From JBBCJR01 sp037190805 (GTDB taxonomy: Bacteria > Pseudomonadota > Alphaproteobacteria > Sphingomonadales > Sphingomonadaceae), in the NCBI GenBank assembly GCA_037190805.1, contig JBBCJR010000019.1, positions 1-64,000 on the forward strand: 64,000 nucleotides of DNA. Direction: 5' to 3'. The position numbers were made by a program, and so were the translations under genes. Shown here piece after piece: positions 16,408 to 27,614 of the stretch (the stretch's first letter is position 1; each line of letters begins with the position of its first letter). The notes under the pieces were generated by a model. The model was not told where the DNA came from. It saw only the letters and a program-made list of their open reading frames with translations, and searched no databases.

Positions 16408-17091
16408 ATGATCGACTGTCCATCGCCCAATTTCGATGCCCGGACCCTGCCGGTGACGATGCTGGTCCTCCACTATACCGGCATGGAAAGCGCGGCGGCC
16501 GCCATCGCACGGCTGGCCGATCCCGAGGCAAAGGTTTCCGCCCATTATGTCATAGCCGAGGATGGCGAGGTGCTGCGCATGGTGGCGGAGGAAAACCGCG
16601 CCTGGCACGCGGGCCGAGCGCTATGGCGCGGGGTGAGCAACGTCAACTCGGCCAGCATCGGCATCGAGATCGTCAATCCCGGCCATGATTTCGGGTATCG
16701 CCCGTTCCCGGAACCGCAGATGGCGGCGCTGGTGCCGCTGGTTGCCGATATCGTCTTTCGGCATGGCATCAAGCCGCGCAACGTTGTCGGCCATTCCGAC
16801 GTCGCGCCGGCGCGCAAGAAGGACCCTGGGGAGCTGTTCGACTGGGAGCGGCTGGCGCGCTTCGGTCTGGCGCTGGCGCGACCGCAGCCGGCGGGCGACC
16901 CGCAATGGACCTATGGCGGGTTTCTGCTGGCGCTGGAACGGTTCGGCTACGACGTGACCGAGCCGGGGGCGGCGATCCGCGCCTTTCAGCGCCGGTTCCG
17001 GCCTGAACGGATCGACGGCGGCGTCGATGGCGAGTGCCGGGCGATTCTGCTTGGCCTGCTCTTGGCGATCGAGCGCGAAGCGGCTAGCTAG
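16408..17091 (+). CDS. AmpD-type N-acetylmuramoyl-L-alanine amidase
   Basis: A 227-residue zinc amidase of the Amidase_2 family. Zinc ligands are His22 in VLHYTG, and the His and Asp-containing GHSDVAPARKKDPG near residue 131-143; SIGIEIVNPG is the conserved centre. A C-terminal peptidoglycan-binding-like helical part follows (FGYDVTEPGAAIRAFQRRFRP). There is no signal peptide, which favours a cytoplasmic role in recycling anhydromuropeptides. The stop is only a few bases before the RNase P RNA gene. Confidence 0.9.
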   Translation: MIDCPSPNFDARTLPVTMLVLHYTGMESAAAAIARLADPEAKVSAHYVIAEDGEVLRMVAEENRAWHAGRALWRGVSNVNSASIGIEIVNPGHDFGYRPFPEPQMAALVPLVADIVFRHGIKPRNVVGHSDVAPARKKDPGELFDWERLARFGLALARPQPAGDPQWTYGGFLLALERFGYDVTEPGAAIRAFQRRFRPERIDGGVDGECRAILLGLLLAIEREAAS

Positions 17092-17095
17092 GTCG

Positions 17096-17478
17096 GGCCA
17101 GAGGGCCGGGCGGCCGCCGCTGATCCCTGCGAAGGGAGAGGGGGAGGAAAGTCCGGGCTCCACGGAGACACGGTGCCGGGTAACGCCCGGCGGGGCGGTT
17201 CGCCGTCTCAGGGACAGTGCCACAGAAAGGAAACCGCCGCGGCTTCGGCCAGGCAAGGGCGAAAGGGTGCGGCAAGAGCGCACCGCGCCTCCGGCAACGG
17301 GGGCGGCACGGCAAACCCCACCGGGAGCAAGACCGAATAGGGGCGGCATATGGGCCTGTCTCCGGCCCCGTCGCCCGGGTTGGTTGCTTGAGCGCCGTGG
17401 CGACACGGCGCCTAGAGGAATGGTCGCCCATCCGGCTTCGGCCGGTGGACAGAACCCGGCTTACAGGCCCTCTGGCGT
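17096..17478 (+). ncRNA. rnpB: RNase P RNA (class A)
   Basis: The catalytic RNA that trims tRNA 5' ends. The conserved core GAGGAAAGTCCGGGCTCC lies near 17152, followed by the GTAACGCCCGG and ACAGAAAG segments, then CAAACCCCACCGGGAGCAAGACC near 17313 and the closing AGAACCCGGCTTACAGG. GCCAGAGGGCC (17097-17107) pairs exactly with GGCCCTCTGGC (17466-17476) to form helix P1, which fixes both ends to within a few bases. The promoter must lie inside the amidase 3' end. Confidence 0.95.
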
Positions 17479-17520
17479 TTCCCCTTTCCAGAAAAGACGC
17501 GCTTGCATAGGCTCTATCCC

Positions 17521-19632
17521 ATGCGCCGTCTTCCGCTCGCTCCCGCCCTTGCCCTGTCGCTCGCCGCCTGCGCTACGCCCCAGCGTGAGCCGTCCGAGCC
17601 GCCCGATGCCTTCGCTTGGCTGGAGGATATCGGTGGTGAGCGGTCAATGGCGGCGGTCAAGGGCTGGAATGACAGGACGGCGACCGCGCTGACCGCCAGC
17701 CCGCGCTTTGCCGCCTATCGGGCGCGAGCCGAGCAGTTGCTGGACGACAGGGCGCAGATCGCCACTCCGGATGCGGTGATCGGCGACGCGGTGTTCAACC
17801 TGTGGCGCGACGCCCGCAATCCGCGTGGCCTGTGGCGGATGGCGGAGGTGGGCGCGGCGGTATCGGGCCGCGCGGCGTGGCAGACCTTGATCGACATCGA
17901 CGCGCTCGGCCGTGCGGAGGGCAAGAGCTGGGTGTGGGGCGGTGCGGTGTGCCGCAAGCCCACCCACGACCGCTGCATGGTCGCGCTGGCCAATGGCGGC
18001 ACCGACGCGATGCTGTGGCGCGAGTTCGATGTTGCCCGCCGGGCCTTTGTCGACGGCGGCTTCGTTGTCCCCGAAGCCAAGAGCGACGTCGCCTGGGACG
18101 GAGACGACCTGCTGGTTGCAACCGATTTCGGGGCCGGCAGCCTCACGAGCTCAGGCTATCCGCGCACGGTGCGCCGCTGGTCGCGCGGGACGCCGCTGGC
18201 CGAGGCGCGGCTGATCGCCGAGGGCGAGGCCGGTGACGTCGCGATGACGGCGATGGGCTTCACCGACGGCGAACGACGCTGGCCTGTGGTGGTGCGTCAG
18301 ATCGATTTCTACACCAGCCAGATCAACCATGTCGCGCCCGACGGACGGCTGGTCGCGGCGCCGCTGCCTGCCGATGCGGAGATCAGGGAGGTGCTGGATG
18401 GCCGCCTGATCGCCTCGCTGGGCAGTCCGTGGGGCGACCATCCGGCGGGCGCGCTGGTCGCTTATTCGATAGATGAACTGCTGGCCGGCGGTTCCCCCGC
18501 GATCGAGCTGGTGTTCGCGCCCAGGACGTCGCAGGCGGTGGAGCAGGTCACCGCTGGCGAACTGTCGCTCTGGGTCAAGATTCTCGACAATGTGTCGGGC
18601 AAGCTGCTGTCGCTCGAGCGCGGCGGGGACGGCAAATGGACGGTGGCGACCGTCCCGCTGCCGGCCAGCAGTACGGTGACGCTGAATGCCGCCGGCGGCA
18701 TCGTCGACATGGCCTTCGTCACCGTCGAGGGGATGCTGACGCCCCCGACGCTCTATGCAGTGGCGCCGGGCGGGGCCGCGCCCAACCGCCTCCAGTCGTT
18801 GCCCGACCGGTTTCCGGCGGCGACGATGACGGTGGTCCAGCGCTTCGCGACCTCGACCGATGGCACGAAGATTCCCTATTATCTGGTGCGGCGAAAGGGC
18901 CTGACGGGTCCGGTGCCGACGCTGGTCCATGCCTATGGCGGCTTCCGGTTGCCGCAGACGCCGACCTACCTGACCCAGCAGCCCTATCGAGGCGGCCCGG
19001 CAGGACTGTTCTGGGTTGAAGGCGGCAACGCCTATGTCCTCGCCAATATCCGGGGCGGGGGCGAGTTCGGTCCGGTGTGGCACGCCGCCGCGCTGAAGCA
19101 GAACCGGCAACGGGCGTTCGACGACCTTCACGCCGTCGCTGAGGATCTGATCGCCGCTGGTATCGCCCAGAAAGGGCGGATCGGCGTCTCCGGGCGGTCG
19201 AACGGGGGGCTGCTGGCGGGTGTCGCCATCACCCAGCGGCCCGATCTGTGGCGGGCGGCGGTGATGGGATCGCCACTGGCCGACATGCGGCGCTATTCCC
19301 ATCTGCTGGCCGGCGCATCGTGGATCGGCGAATATGGCGATCCCGACAAGCCGGAGGAGTGGACGTGGCTTCGTGCCTATTCACCCTATCACAATCTGCG
19401 GCCGGGCATTCGCTATGCGGCGCCACTTCTCTATACCTCGACCCGCGACGATCGCGTCCATCCCGCCCATGCCCGGAAGTTCGCGGCGCAGTTCGAGGCG
19501 CTGGGACTGCCCTTCCACTATTATGAGAATATCGAGGGCGGCCATGCCGCCGGGGCCGACCGCCGCGAAGATGCCTATCGGGCGGCGCTGATCATCACCT
19601 ATCTCAATCGCGAACTGCGTAGTGAACAGTAA
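17521..19632 (+). CDS. Prolyl oligopeptidase family lipoprotein (S9A)
   Basis: A 703-residue serine peptidase. The N-terminus is a lipoprotein signal with lipobox LAAC and Cys17, so the protein should be membrane-anchored outside the cytoplasm. A beta-propeller part precedes the hydrolase domain with Ser560 in GVSGRSNGG, Asp in TRDDRVHP and His in EGGHAAG. It should cleave short peptides after proline. I start at the ATG at 17521, not a TTG 18 bases earlier, because the ATG gives a clean signal peptide. The next gene starts inside its last codons. Confidence 0.93.
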   Translation: MRRLPLAPALALSLAACATPQREPSEPPDAFAWLEDIGGERSMAAVKGWNDRTATALTASPRFAAYRARAEQLLDDRAQIATPDAVIGDAVFNLWRDARNPRGLWRMAEVGAAVSGRAAWQTLIDIDALGRAEGKSWVWGGAVCRKPTHDRCMVALANGGTDAMLWREFDVARRAFVDGGFVVPEAKSDVAWDGDDLLVATDFGAGSLTSSGYPRTVRRWSRGTPLAEARLIAEGEAGDVAMTAMGFTDGERRWPVVVRQIDFYTSQINHVAPDGRLVAAPLPADAEIREVLDGRLIASLGSPWGDHPAGALVAYSIDELLAGGSPAIELVFAPRTSQAVEQVTAGELSLWVKILDNVSGKLLSLERGGDGKWTVATVPLPASSTVTLNAAGGIVDMAFVTVEGMLTPPTLYAVAPGGAAPNRLQSLPDRFPAATMTVVQRFATSTDGTKIPYYLVRRKGLTGPVPTLVHAYGGFRLPQTPTYLTQQPYRGGPAGLFWVEGGNAYVLANIRGGGEFGPVWHAAALKQNRQRAFDDLHAVAEDLIAAGIAQKGRIGVSGRSNGGLLAGVAITQRPDLWRAAVMGSPLADMRRYSHLLAGASWIGEYGDPDKPEEWTWLRAYSPYHNLRPGIRYAAPLLYTSTRDDRVHPAHARKFAAQFEALGLPFHYYENIEGGHAAGADRREDAYRAALIITYLNRELRSEQ

Positions 19633-20338
19633 ATCACTGTTTGTTATCGCTCTTGCTGTCAGTCCCGTGCCCGCCCTGGCCCAGGCGGCGGACTGTCGGC
19701 CGGTTGTCACGGTGCCGCCCTATGAAATCTCTCGCCCGGACGCGCGCCCGCGCCGGACGCCTGTAGCGGGCTATCTGCTCAGCCTGTCCTGGTCACCGGA
19801 ATATTGCCGCACGCGCGTCGGCAGCGCCGGTGACCGGCTGCAATGCGGCGGGGCCGGGCGGTTCGGCTTCATCGTCCACGGCTTGTGGCCCGAGGCGGCG
19901 GGTTCGGATTACCCGCGTTACTGTCAACCGGCGAGCCGGGTACCCGAACCCGTGGTGCGGCAGCATTTGTGCATGACCCCCTCCGCCGACCTGATCCAGC
20001 ATGAATGGCAAAAGCATGGCAGCTGCGGCTGGTCGGACCCGGCGCGTTATCTGGCAGCGGCGGACAGCCTGTGGCGGGCGCTCGACTTTCCGGACATGGA
20101 CGTGCTGTCGCGCCGGGGCGTGACGGCGGGCGAGGTGGCGCGGGCCTTTGCCGAGGCCAATCCCGGCCTGCCGATTGCGGCGGTACGGATCAAGGCCAAC
20201 CGGCGCCAGTGGCTGCAGGAGGTGCAACTCTGCCTCGGCCCCGATTTCCGGCCGCGTGCCTGCCCGGCTCATGTCCGCGGCGTCGAGGCGGCGGTGCCCG
20301 TGTCTATCTGGCGGGGCGGCTCGACCCCTCGACGGTGA
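19622..20338 (+). CDS. Secreted ribonuclease T2 family protein
   Basis: A 238-residue protein with signal peptide (cut near ALAQA, residue 18-22) and both T2 active-site boxes: FIVHGLWPE with His86 and HEWQKHGSC with His127, Glu128 and His132. Cysteines near 62, 75, 101, 117 and 135 fit disulfides in the periplasm. It should cut single-stranded RNA via 2',3'-cyclic phosphates. The GTG start lies within the end of the peptidase gene (11-base overlap), with no clear ribosome site, so coupling is likely. The 3' end overlaps the convergent DUF4112 gene by 35 bases. Confidence 0.92.
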   Translation: MNSKSLFVIALAVSPVPALAQAADCRPVVTVPPYEISRPDARPRRTPVAGYLLSLSWSPEYCRTRVGSAGDRLQCGGAGRFGFIVHGLWPEAAGSDYPRYCQPASRVPEPVVRQHLCMTPSADLIQHEWQKHGSCGWSDPARYLAAADSLWRALDFPDMDVLSRRGVTAGEVARAFAEANPGLPIAAVRIKANRRQWLQEVQLCLGPDFRPRACPAHVRGVEAAVPVSIWRGGSTPRR

Positions 20339-20738
20339 CCAGCGACGGATGGTTGCGGTCGAGATGGCGGCGGATGATCCTGAGATTGCGGGTGTTCGAC
20401 CGGAAGGCGATGTCGAACAGGTCGCCGACGAAGGGAATGGCGCCCAGAGCCGTATCGACCACGACATTGCCGCCCATCCGCGTCATCTGCCATTTCGACA
20501 TGCCGAGATTGCGCGCTTCCCAGATCAGATAGGCGGACATCGCCGCTGCAATGATATCGCCGACCACGGGCACCAGCCCGAGCGCGGCGTCGACCCCGAC
20601 GCGTTGCCGCAGACCGGGAAGCGAGATGCTGCGTTCGAGCAATTTTTCCAGCGCCTCGATCCGACGCAGCGTCGCGGCTGGGTCGCGCGACAGGCCGATC
20701 TGGGCCGCCATGGTGTCGAAGCGTTGCTGAGAGATCAT
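20304..20738 (-). CDS. DUF4112 membrane-associated protein
   Basis: A 144-residue protein. The conserved DUF4112 core is LPGLRQRVGVDAALGLVPVVGDI, then YLIWEARNLG, then NVVVDTALGAIPFVGDLFDIAF; two hydrophobic stretches each end in a G-(L/I)-(V/I)-P-x-V-G-D turn. The function is unknown. The ATG overlaps the stop of the upstream receiver gene by four bases (ATGA), so the two are surely co-translated. A start at 20711 is a shorter alternative. Confidence 0.85.
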   Translation of the reverse strand: MISQQRFDTMAAQIGLSRDPAATLRRIEALEKLLERSISLPGLRQRVGVDAALGLVPVVGDIIAAAMSAYLIWEARNLGMSKWQMTRMGGNVVVDTALGAIPFVGDLFDIAFRSNTRNLRIIRRHLDRNHPSLVTVEGSSRPAR

Positions 20739-21133
20739 TTCTGGGTCGATAGCCGATGGGCGACCGAATAGGCCAGCTCGACCACCCGTACCGTTTCGAC
20801 CGGCTTGGTCAGGCATGGCACATGGCGGTGGGCCGGCGCGATCCTTTCGGGGGTGGAGCACAGGCCGCTCGCCAGCATATAGGGCTTGTCCTGGGCCAGC
20901 AGCCAGTCCGCGACCGGCCACACCTGCTCGCCATCGATGTCGATGTCGAGAACCGCCACGTCGATCGTGGCGAGGTCGCAGTCGAAGGCCCCGGCGACAT
21001 TGTCCACGATATGGACGACTGCGCCTCTGTCGTTGAAGCATTGCTCGAGGTCCAGCGCCAGGAAGGGCTCGTCCTCGACCAGCAACACCCGTAATGGCAC
21101 CCCGCCACCATTATCAGAAAAAATGTCCGTCAT
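20735..21133 (-). CDS. Stand-alone receiver-domain response regulator
   Basis: A 132-residue single receiver: acidic pair in VLLVEDEPFL, phosphoacceptor in AVLDIDIDGE, Ser in MLASGL and Lys in CLTKPVE. No output domain, so it probably signals by protein contact or phosphate transfer. The segment DLATIDVAVLDIDIDGEQVW resembles single-domain regulators common in Sphingomonads and rhizobia. I use the ATG at 21133 with AGGAG close before it; a GTG at 21157 is also possible. A possible general-stress promoter lies upstream. Confidence 0.8.
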   Translation of the reverse strand: MTDIFSDNGGGVPLRVLLVEDEPFLALDLEQCFNDRGAVVHIVDNVAGAFDCDLATIDVAVLDIDIDGEQVWPVADWLLAQDKPYMLASGLCSTPERIAPAHRHVPCLTKPVETVRVVELAYSVAHRLSTQK

Positions 21134-21197
21134 GGCTCCTGCAACATTCTGGCCCACATGACACTTCCGTTACGGATTGTGTCCCAGTTCGCTGCTT

Positions 21198-21222
21198 AAC
21201 ACAGGATAAGGCAACAGGTTCC
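21198..21222 (-). promoter_or_regulatory. Possible EcfG-type general-stress promoter
   Basis: On the minus strand GGAAC (21222-21218) is followed by 16 bases and TGTT (21201-21198). The known EcfG consensus in Sphingomonads is GGAAC-N16/17-CGTT, so one base differs. A second GGAAC lies immediately upstream (21227-21223). It is 65 bases before the receiver gene start. Confidence 0.4.
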
Positions 21223-21262
21223 GTTCCGGCGTGGATTGATCGGCGATTGTGACCTTCCCGTA

Positions 21263-22771
21263 TCAGCGACGATTGCCGACGCGGATGGTCGAGAGCGGGT
21301 GGGAGGCCCAGCGATTGGGCGTCCAGCCCTCGACCCGTGGCGCGACCAGCGACCAGCGCGCCGGCGTCATCAGGCTGATGAAGGCGGTATCGTCGACCAG
21401 TGCCCGGTCCGCCGTCGCCAGCGCCTGGATCCGCCCGATGCGAGCCAGCGACACGCGGGCATCGGATAGCGCCCGGTCCGCCGCTTCATTGCAATAGCCG
21501 CGCCGTGTGCAGACAAACGGACGCAGAAACCACGTCGCCAGATCGGTGGGCGCGACGCTCTCGAACAGGCGCAGATCGGCATCGTCACCGACCTCGACCA
21601 ATTCGCTTTCGACGCCGATCGCGGCCCAGTCGGCGGCGACCAGACCGAATATCTGCCGATGACCGGCCCCGACCGGCAGCGACACCGTCACCCGGATGGG
21701 ATCTTGAGAGTCGCCCCGAACGTTTGCCACCAGGCTGCGGGCTTCCTCGATCCGGCGGGCCGCGTCCAGGCCTACCCAGTCGGGGACCGCCGGTGTGGCC
21801 AGGTCCTCCAGTCCCGGCGGCACCAGGCTCATCAACGGCGACAGGCCACTGGCGCCGAGCGTGGTGATCAGTCGCTGCCGATCGATCGCCATCGCCAAGG
21901 CGCGGCGCAGGCGCGGATCGGCGATCGCTCCCTGCATTCGATCGACCCGGTAGCCATAAACGCCCGCAACGGGATCGAGTTGAAGAAAGCGGTCCAGTCG
22001 GGCGGCGCGCGTCGCCAGATAGGTGTTGGTGGTGCCGCCCGCGACGACCGATGTTTCGCCCCGGCGAAACCGATCGATGGCGCTGGCGACGTTGGTTTCG
22101 GCGAGCAGTTTGAGGCCGCTGGCGCCCGCCGCCGCCCCCGGCTGGGCGACAAGGATGGTCAGCGGGCCTTCGGTTCGTTCGACCCGGAAAGTCCCTAGCG
22201 TGATGCGTCCGTCGTCGCGCGCCGGCAGACCAAGCTCGGGCAGCGTCAGCAGCCGCAACAGGCCTGGGCGTGGCGAGGACAAGCGGATCTCGATGATGTC
22301 GGCCATCGGCGATGCGACGCCGAGCGCAGATAAGGGCCGCCGTCCGGCCGCGACATCGGGGGCATTCTCGATCGCGCTCAGCTGGTCGGCCAGCGGGTGG
22401 CGTGAGCCGGGCGCGGCCGCCTGACGGAACATGCGGACGAAATCCGCCCCCGTAACCTTGCGTCCATCCGACCATTGCGCGTCGCCCAGGCGGAAGATGT
22501 AGCTGAAACCGTCGTCGCTGACCCGCCATGACTGGGCGAGAGCAGGGATGACATCGCCGGCCGCGTCCGTCGTCACCAGACCGCTGGCGGTCGCGCCGGC
22601 GAGCATCGCCGAGGCCGTGTTCCAGTCGGGTCGCGTTGGGTCAAGACGTCCGGCGGGTTCGCTCAGGACATCGACTTGAACCACCGCGCCGGGGGTGGAG
22701 GCCGTGTCCGCGTCGCCGCACCCGGCAACGAGAGGCAGAACGGCAAAGGGAAGCAGGTGGCGCCAGACCAT
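21263..22771 (-). CDS. Peptide-type ABC transporter substrate-binding lipoprotein (SBP_bac_5)
   Basis: A 502-residue lipoprotein with lipobox LVAGC (Cys18). The fold of the OppA/DppA family is visible from ALAQSWRVSDDGFSYIFRL, then DAQWSDGRKVTGADFVRMFR near residue 100, and LRRALAMAIDRQRLI near 290. Start at 22771 gives a proper signal; the longer reading frame upstream would overlap uvrA. No permease or ATPase gene is adjacent, so it is an orphan binding protein, possibly used with a remote transporter. Confidence 0.85.
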   Translation of the reverse strand: MVWRHLLPFAVLPLVAGCGDADTASTPGAVVQVDVLSEPAGRLDPTRPDWNTASAMLAGATASGLVTTDAAGDVIPALAQSWRVSDDGFSYIFRLGDAQWSDGRKVTGADFVRMFRQAAAPGSRHPLADQLSAIENAPDVAAGRRPLSALGVASPMADIIEIRLSSPRPGLLRLLTLPELGLPARDDGRITLGTFRVERTEGPLTILVAQPGAAAGASGLKLLAETNVASAIDRFRRGETSVVAGGTTNTYLATRAARLDRFLQLDPVAGVYGYRVDRMQGAIADPRLRRALAMAIDRQRLITTLGASGLSPLMSLVPPGLEDLATPAVPDWVGLDAARRIEEARSLVANVRGDSQDPIRVTVSLPVGAGHRQIFGLVAADWAAIGVESELVEVGDDADLRLFESVAPTDLATWFLRPFVCTRRGYCNEAADRALSDARVSLARIGRIQALATADRALVDDTAFISLMTPARWSLVAPRVEGWTPNRWASHPLSTIRVGNRR

Positions 22772-22936
22772 GGCCTGTCTCTCTATCGGATCGGCGGCGT
22801 CAGGTGAACCCGCTTGCCGCCATTGAGGGGCGGCCCCATCTAGGATGCGGTTCAGGGCGGATATCCGGACGGCGACCCGGTGCCGGCCCCGTCTGCTCCT
22901 GTGCCGGAAGGGCTTCGGAACCCCGTTGCCATTCGC

Positions 22937-22951
22937 GAACAAATATGGAAC
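22937..22951 (+). promoter_or_regulatory. LexA operator (SOS box) before uvrA
   Basis: GAAC at 22937-22940 and GAAC at 22948-22951 are separated by seven bases. GAAC-N7-GAAC is the established direct-repeat LexA site of Alphaproteobacteria. The second half-site ends ten bases before the uvrA ATG, so LexA would block uvrA directly. It also sits in the region shared with the divergent lipoprotein gene. Confidence 0.75.
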
Positions 22952-22961
22952 AACCCGCTTC

Positions 22962-25871
<2,910 letters not shown>

Positions 25872-25955
25872 CCGGATCGTCCAGACATGATAACGGTAGC
25901 CGGTTGGCCGGTGTCGCCGTGCAGTGCCGGGCGCTGAGAGGGGAGAGATAAGGGG

Positions 25956-26882
25956 ATGGATTCGGGCTTTACGCGCAGAGCCGCCCTGCTGACGGCGTCC
26001 AGCCTCGTCGGCGCCGCCATGACCGCCGGTGCGGCTTCGGGAGCGGTGCGGGAGCGTCGCCTGTCTGCCCAGTCGAGCTGGACCCTGCCGACGACGCCCG
26101 TGCCGGTGCGCGAAGGGACGCTCGAGGTCGGCGGAGCCCGGTTGTGGTATTGGGATACGGGCGGCGATGGCCTGCCCGTCATTCTTCTTCATGCTGCGAC
26201 CGGCAGCGGCGCGGTGTGGGGGTATCAGCAACCCGTCTTCGTCAAGGCGGGGCTGCGCGTCATCGGCTATTCCCGACGTGGCCATTATCGCAGCGAGGTG
26301 GCGGCGGACGCCGATGCCGGCACCTCGACGGGCGACCTGCACCGGCTGGCCGATCATCTGGGCCTCGATCGCTTCGCGCTGATCGGCAGTGCTTTGGGCG
26401 GCTATACGGCCACGGACTATGCGATCTCGCATCCCGATCGTGTGCACGCGATCATCCTGGCGTCGACCATGGCTGGCATCGCGGAGGAGGACTATGTCAG
26501 GCAAACGGCGGCACTGACGCCCGCGCCCTGGATGGAGATGCCCGCCTCCTTCCGCGAACTGGGTCCATCCTATCGGGCGGCCTTTCCCGAAGGCGTCGCG
26601 GCGTGGGAAGCGCTGGAGCGTATCGCCCGCCCCGGCCCGCGAGTTACCCAGAAGCTCGAAAACCACATCAGCTGGCAGGCACTGGGCACGATCGCCGTTC
26701 CCAGCCTCTTCCTGACCGGTGATGCCGATCTGTACATGCCGCCGGCACGGGCGCGGGCGGTGGTATCCCGGATGCGAGACACCGAATTGCTGATCGTCCC
26801 CGATTGCGGCCATTCGGCCTATTGGGAGCAGCCCGATGCTTTCAACGATGCGGTTCTCGGCTTTCTGAAGGGCATAGAGTAG
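25956..26882 (+). CDS. Alpha/beta hydrolase-fold protein lacking the nucleophile serine
   Basis: A 308-residue protein with a Tat-like signal (TRRAALLTASS) and an alpha/beta hydrolase fold. Typical parts are VILLHAATGSG, IGYSRRGHY, the Asp region FLTGDADLYMPP and the His region PDCGHSAYWEQP. The nucleophile elbow reads I-G-S-A-L-G-G, with Ala146 where Ser, Asp or Cys is expected. It may be a non-hydrolytic or degenerate member, or use Ser145 unusually. It stands alone 85 bases after uvrA. Confidence 0.8.
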   Translation: MDSGFTRRAALLTASSLVGAAMTAGAASGAVRERRLSAQSSWTLPTTPVPVREGTLEVGGARLWYWDTGGDGLPVILLHAATGSGAVWGYQQPVFVKAGLRVIGYSRRGHYRSEVAADADAGTSTGDLHRLADHLGLDRFALIGSALGGYTATDYAISHPDRVHAIILASTMAGIAEEDYVRQTAALTPAPWMEMPASFRELGPSYRAAFPEGVAAWEALERIARPGPRVTQKLENHISWQALGTIAVPSLFLTGDADLYMPPARARAVVSRMRDTELLIVPDCGHSAYWEQPDAFNDAVLGFLKGIE

Positions 26883-26941
26883 CGGGCGAACACGAGTATG
26901 ATCTCGCAGGCGGTGAATATTCATGACCCGACGGGAGGTTC

Positions 26942-27529
26942 ATGATGGGAGGCGATCTCATGCAGGGTGCGGTGGACAGCGCCGGGATCATCGATCTGCT
27001 GCTGCGCTCGGTCAATCAGCCGAACACGACCGCCAATGTCGCCCACATCATTCAACTGGCCGTCGCGCCGGTATTCCTGCTGACTGGCATCGGTTCGCTG
27101 CTCAACGTGTTCGCCGGCCGGCTTTCGCGGGTCATCGACCGGGCCCGCAGGCTGGAGGCGGAGATACCGGCTCTGAACGATCGCGACCGCGAAATGGCGT
27201 TGGCCGAACTGGTGATCCTCGACCAACGCATGGCGGTCATTCACTGGGCAATCAACGGGGTGGTTGCCGGTGCGCTGTTCGTTTGCCTGGTGGTGGCGTT
27301 GCTGTTCGTGGCCGACCTCGTCTCGCTGGAGTTCGGGCGGCCGATCGCGATCATGTTCATCGCCGCCATGGCCTTTCTGATTGCCGGCCTGGTGCTGTTC
27401 ATGATCGAGGTGTCGATCGCCACGCGCAGCGTCCGCGTGCGCGAGGAGTATGTCCGGCGGCGTGAGTGGTGGCGTCTCACCCGGCAGGGAAGGGGCGACA
27501 TTGGTCGCCCTTCCGGGCCGAAAAATTAG
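26942..27529 (+). CDS. DUF2721 family membrane protein
   Basis: A 195-residue protein of the DUF2721 type. The first hydrophobic stretch (residues 37-58, IIQLAVAPVFLLTGIGSLLN) is followed by AGRLSRVIDRARRLE, which is the family hallmark; two more helices lie at about 100-125 and 133-158. A charged C-terminal tail follows. The ATG at 26942 or 26945 is served by GGGAGG. The function is unknown. Confidence 0.85.
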   Translation: MMGGDLMQGAVDSAGIIDLLLRSVNQPNTTANVAHIIQLAVAPVFLLTGIGSLLNVFAGRLSRVIDRARRLEAEIPALNDRDREMALAELVILDQRMAVIHWAINGVVAGALFVCLVVALLFVADLVSLEFGRPIAIMFIAAMAFLIAGLVLFMIEVSIATRSVRVREEYVRRREWWRLTRQGRGDIGRPSGPKN

Positions 27530-27614
27530 GTTTCAACAGAAAACGCTTGTATGTCGGCCCGGCTCTCGCCATCTGGACGCCGCGGACGCTAGAGCATTGT
27601 TGTTGGGGTATTCC

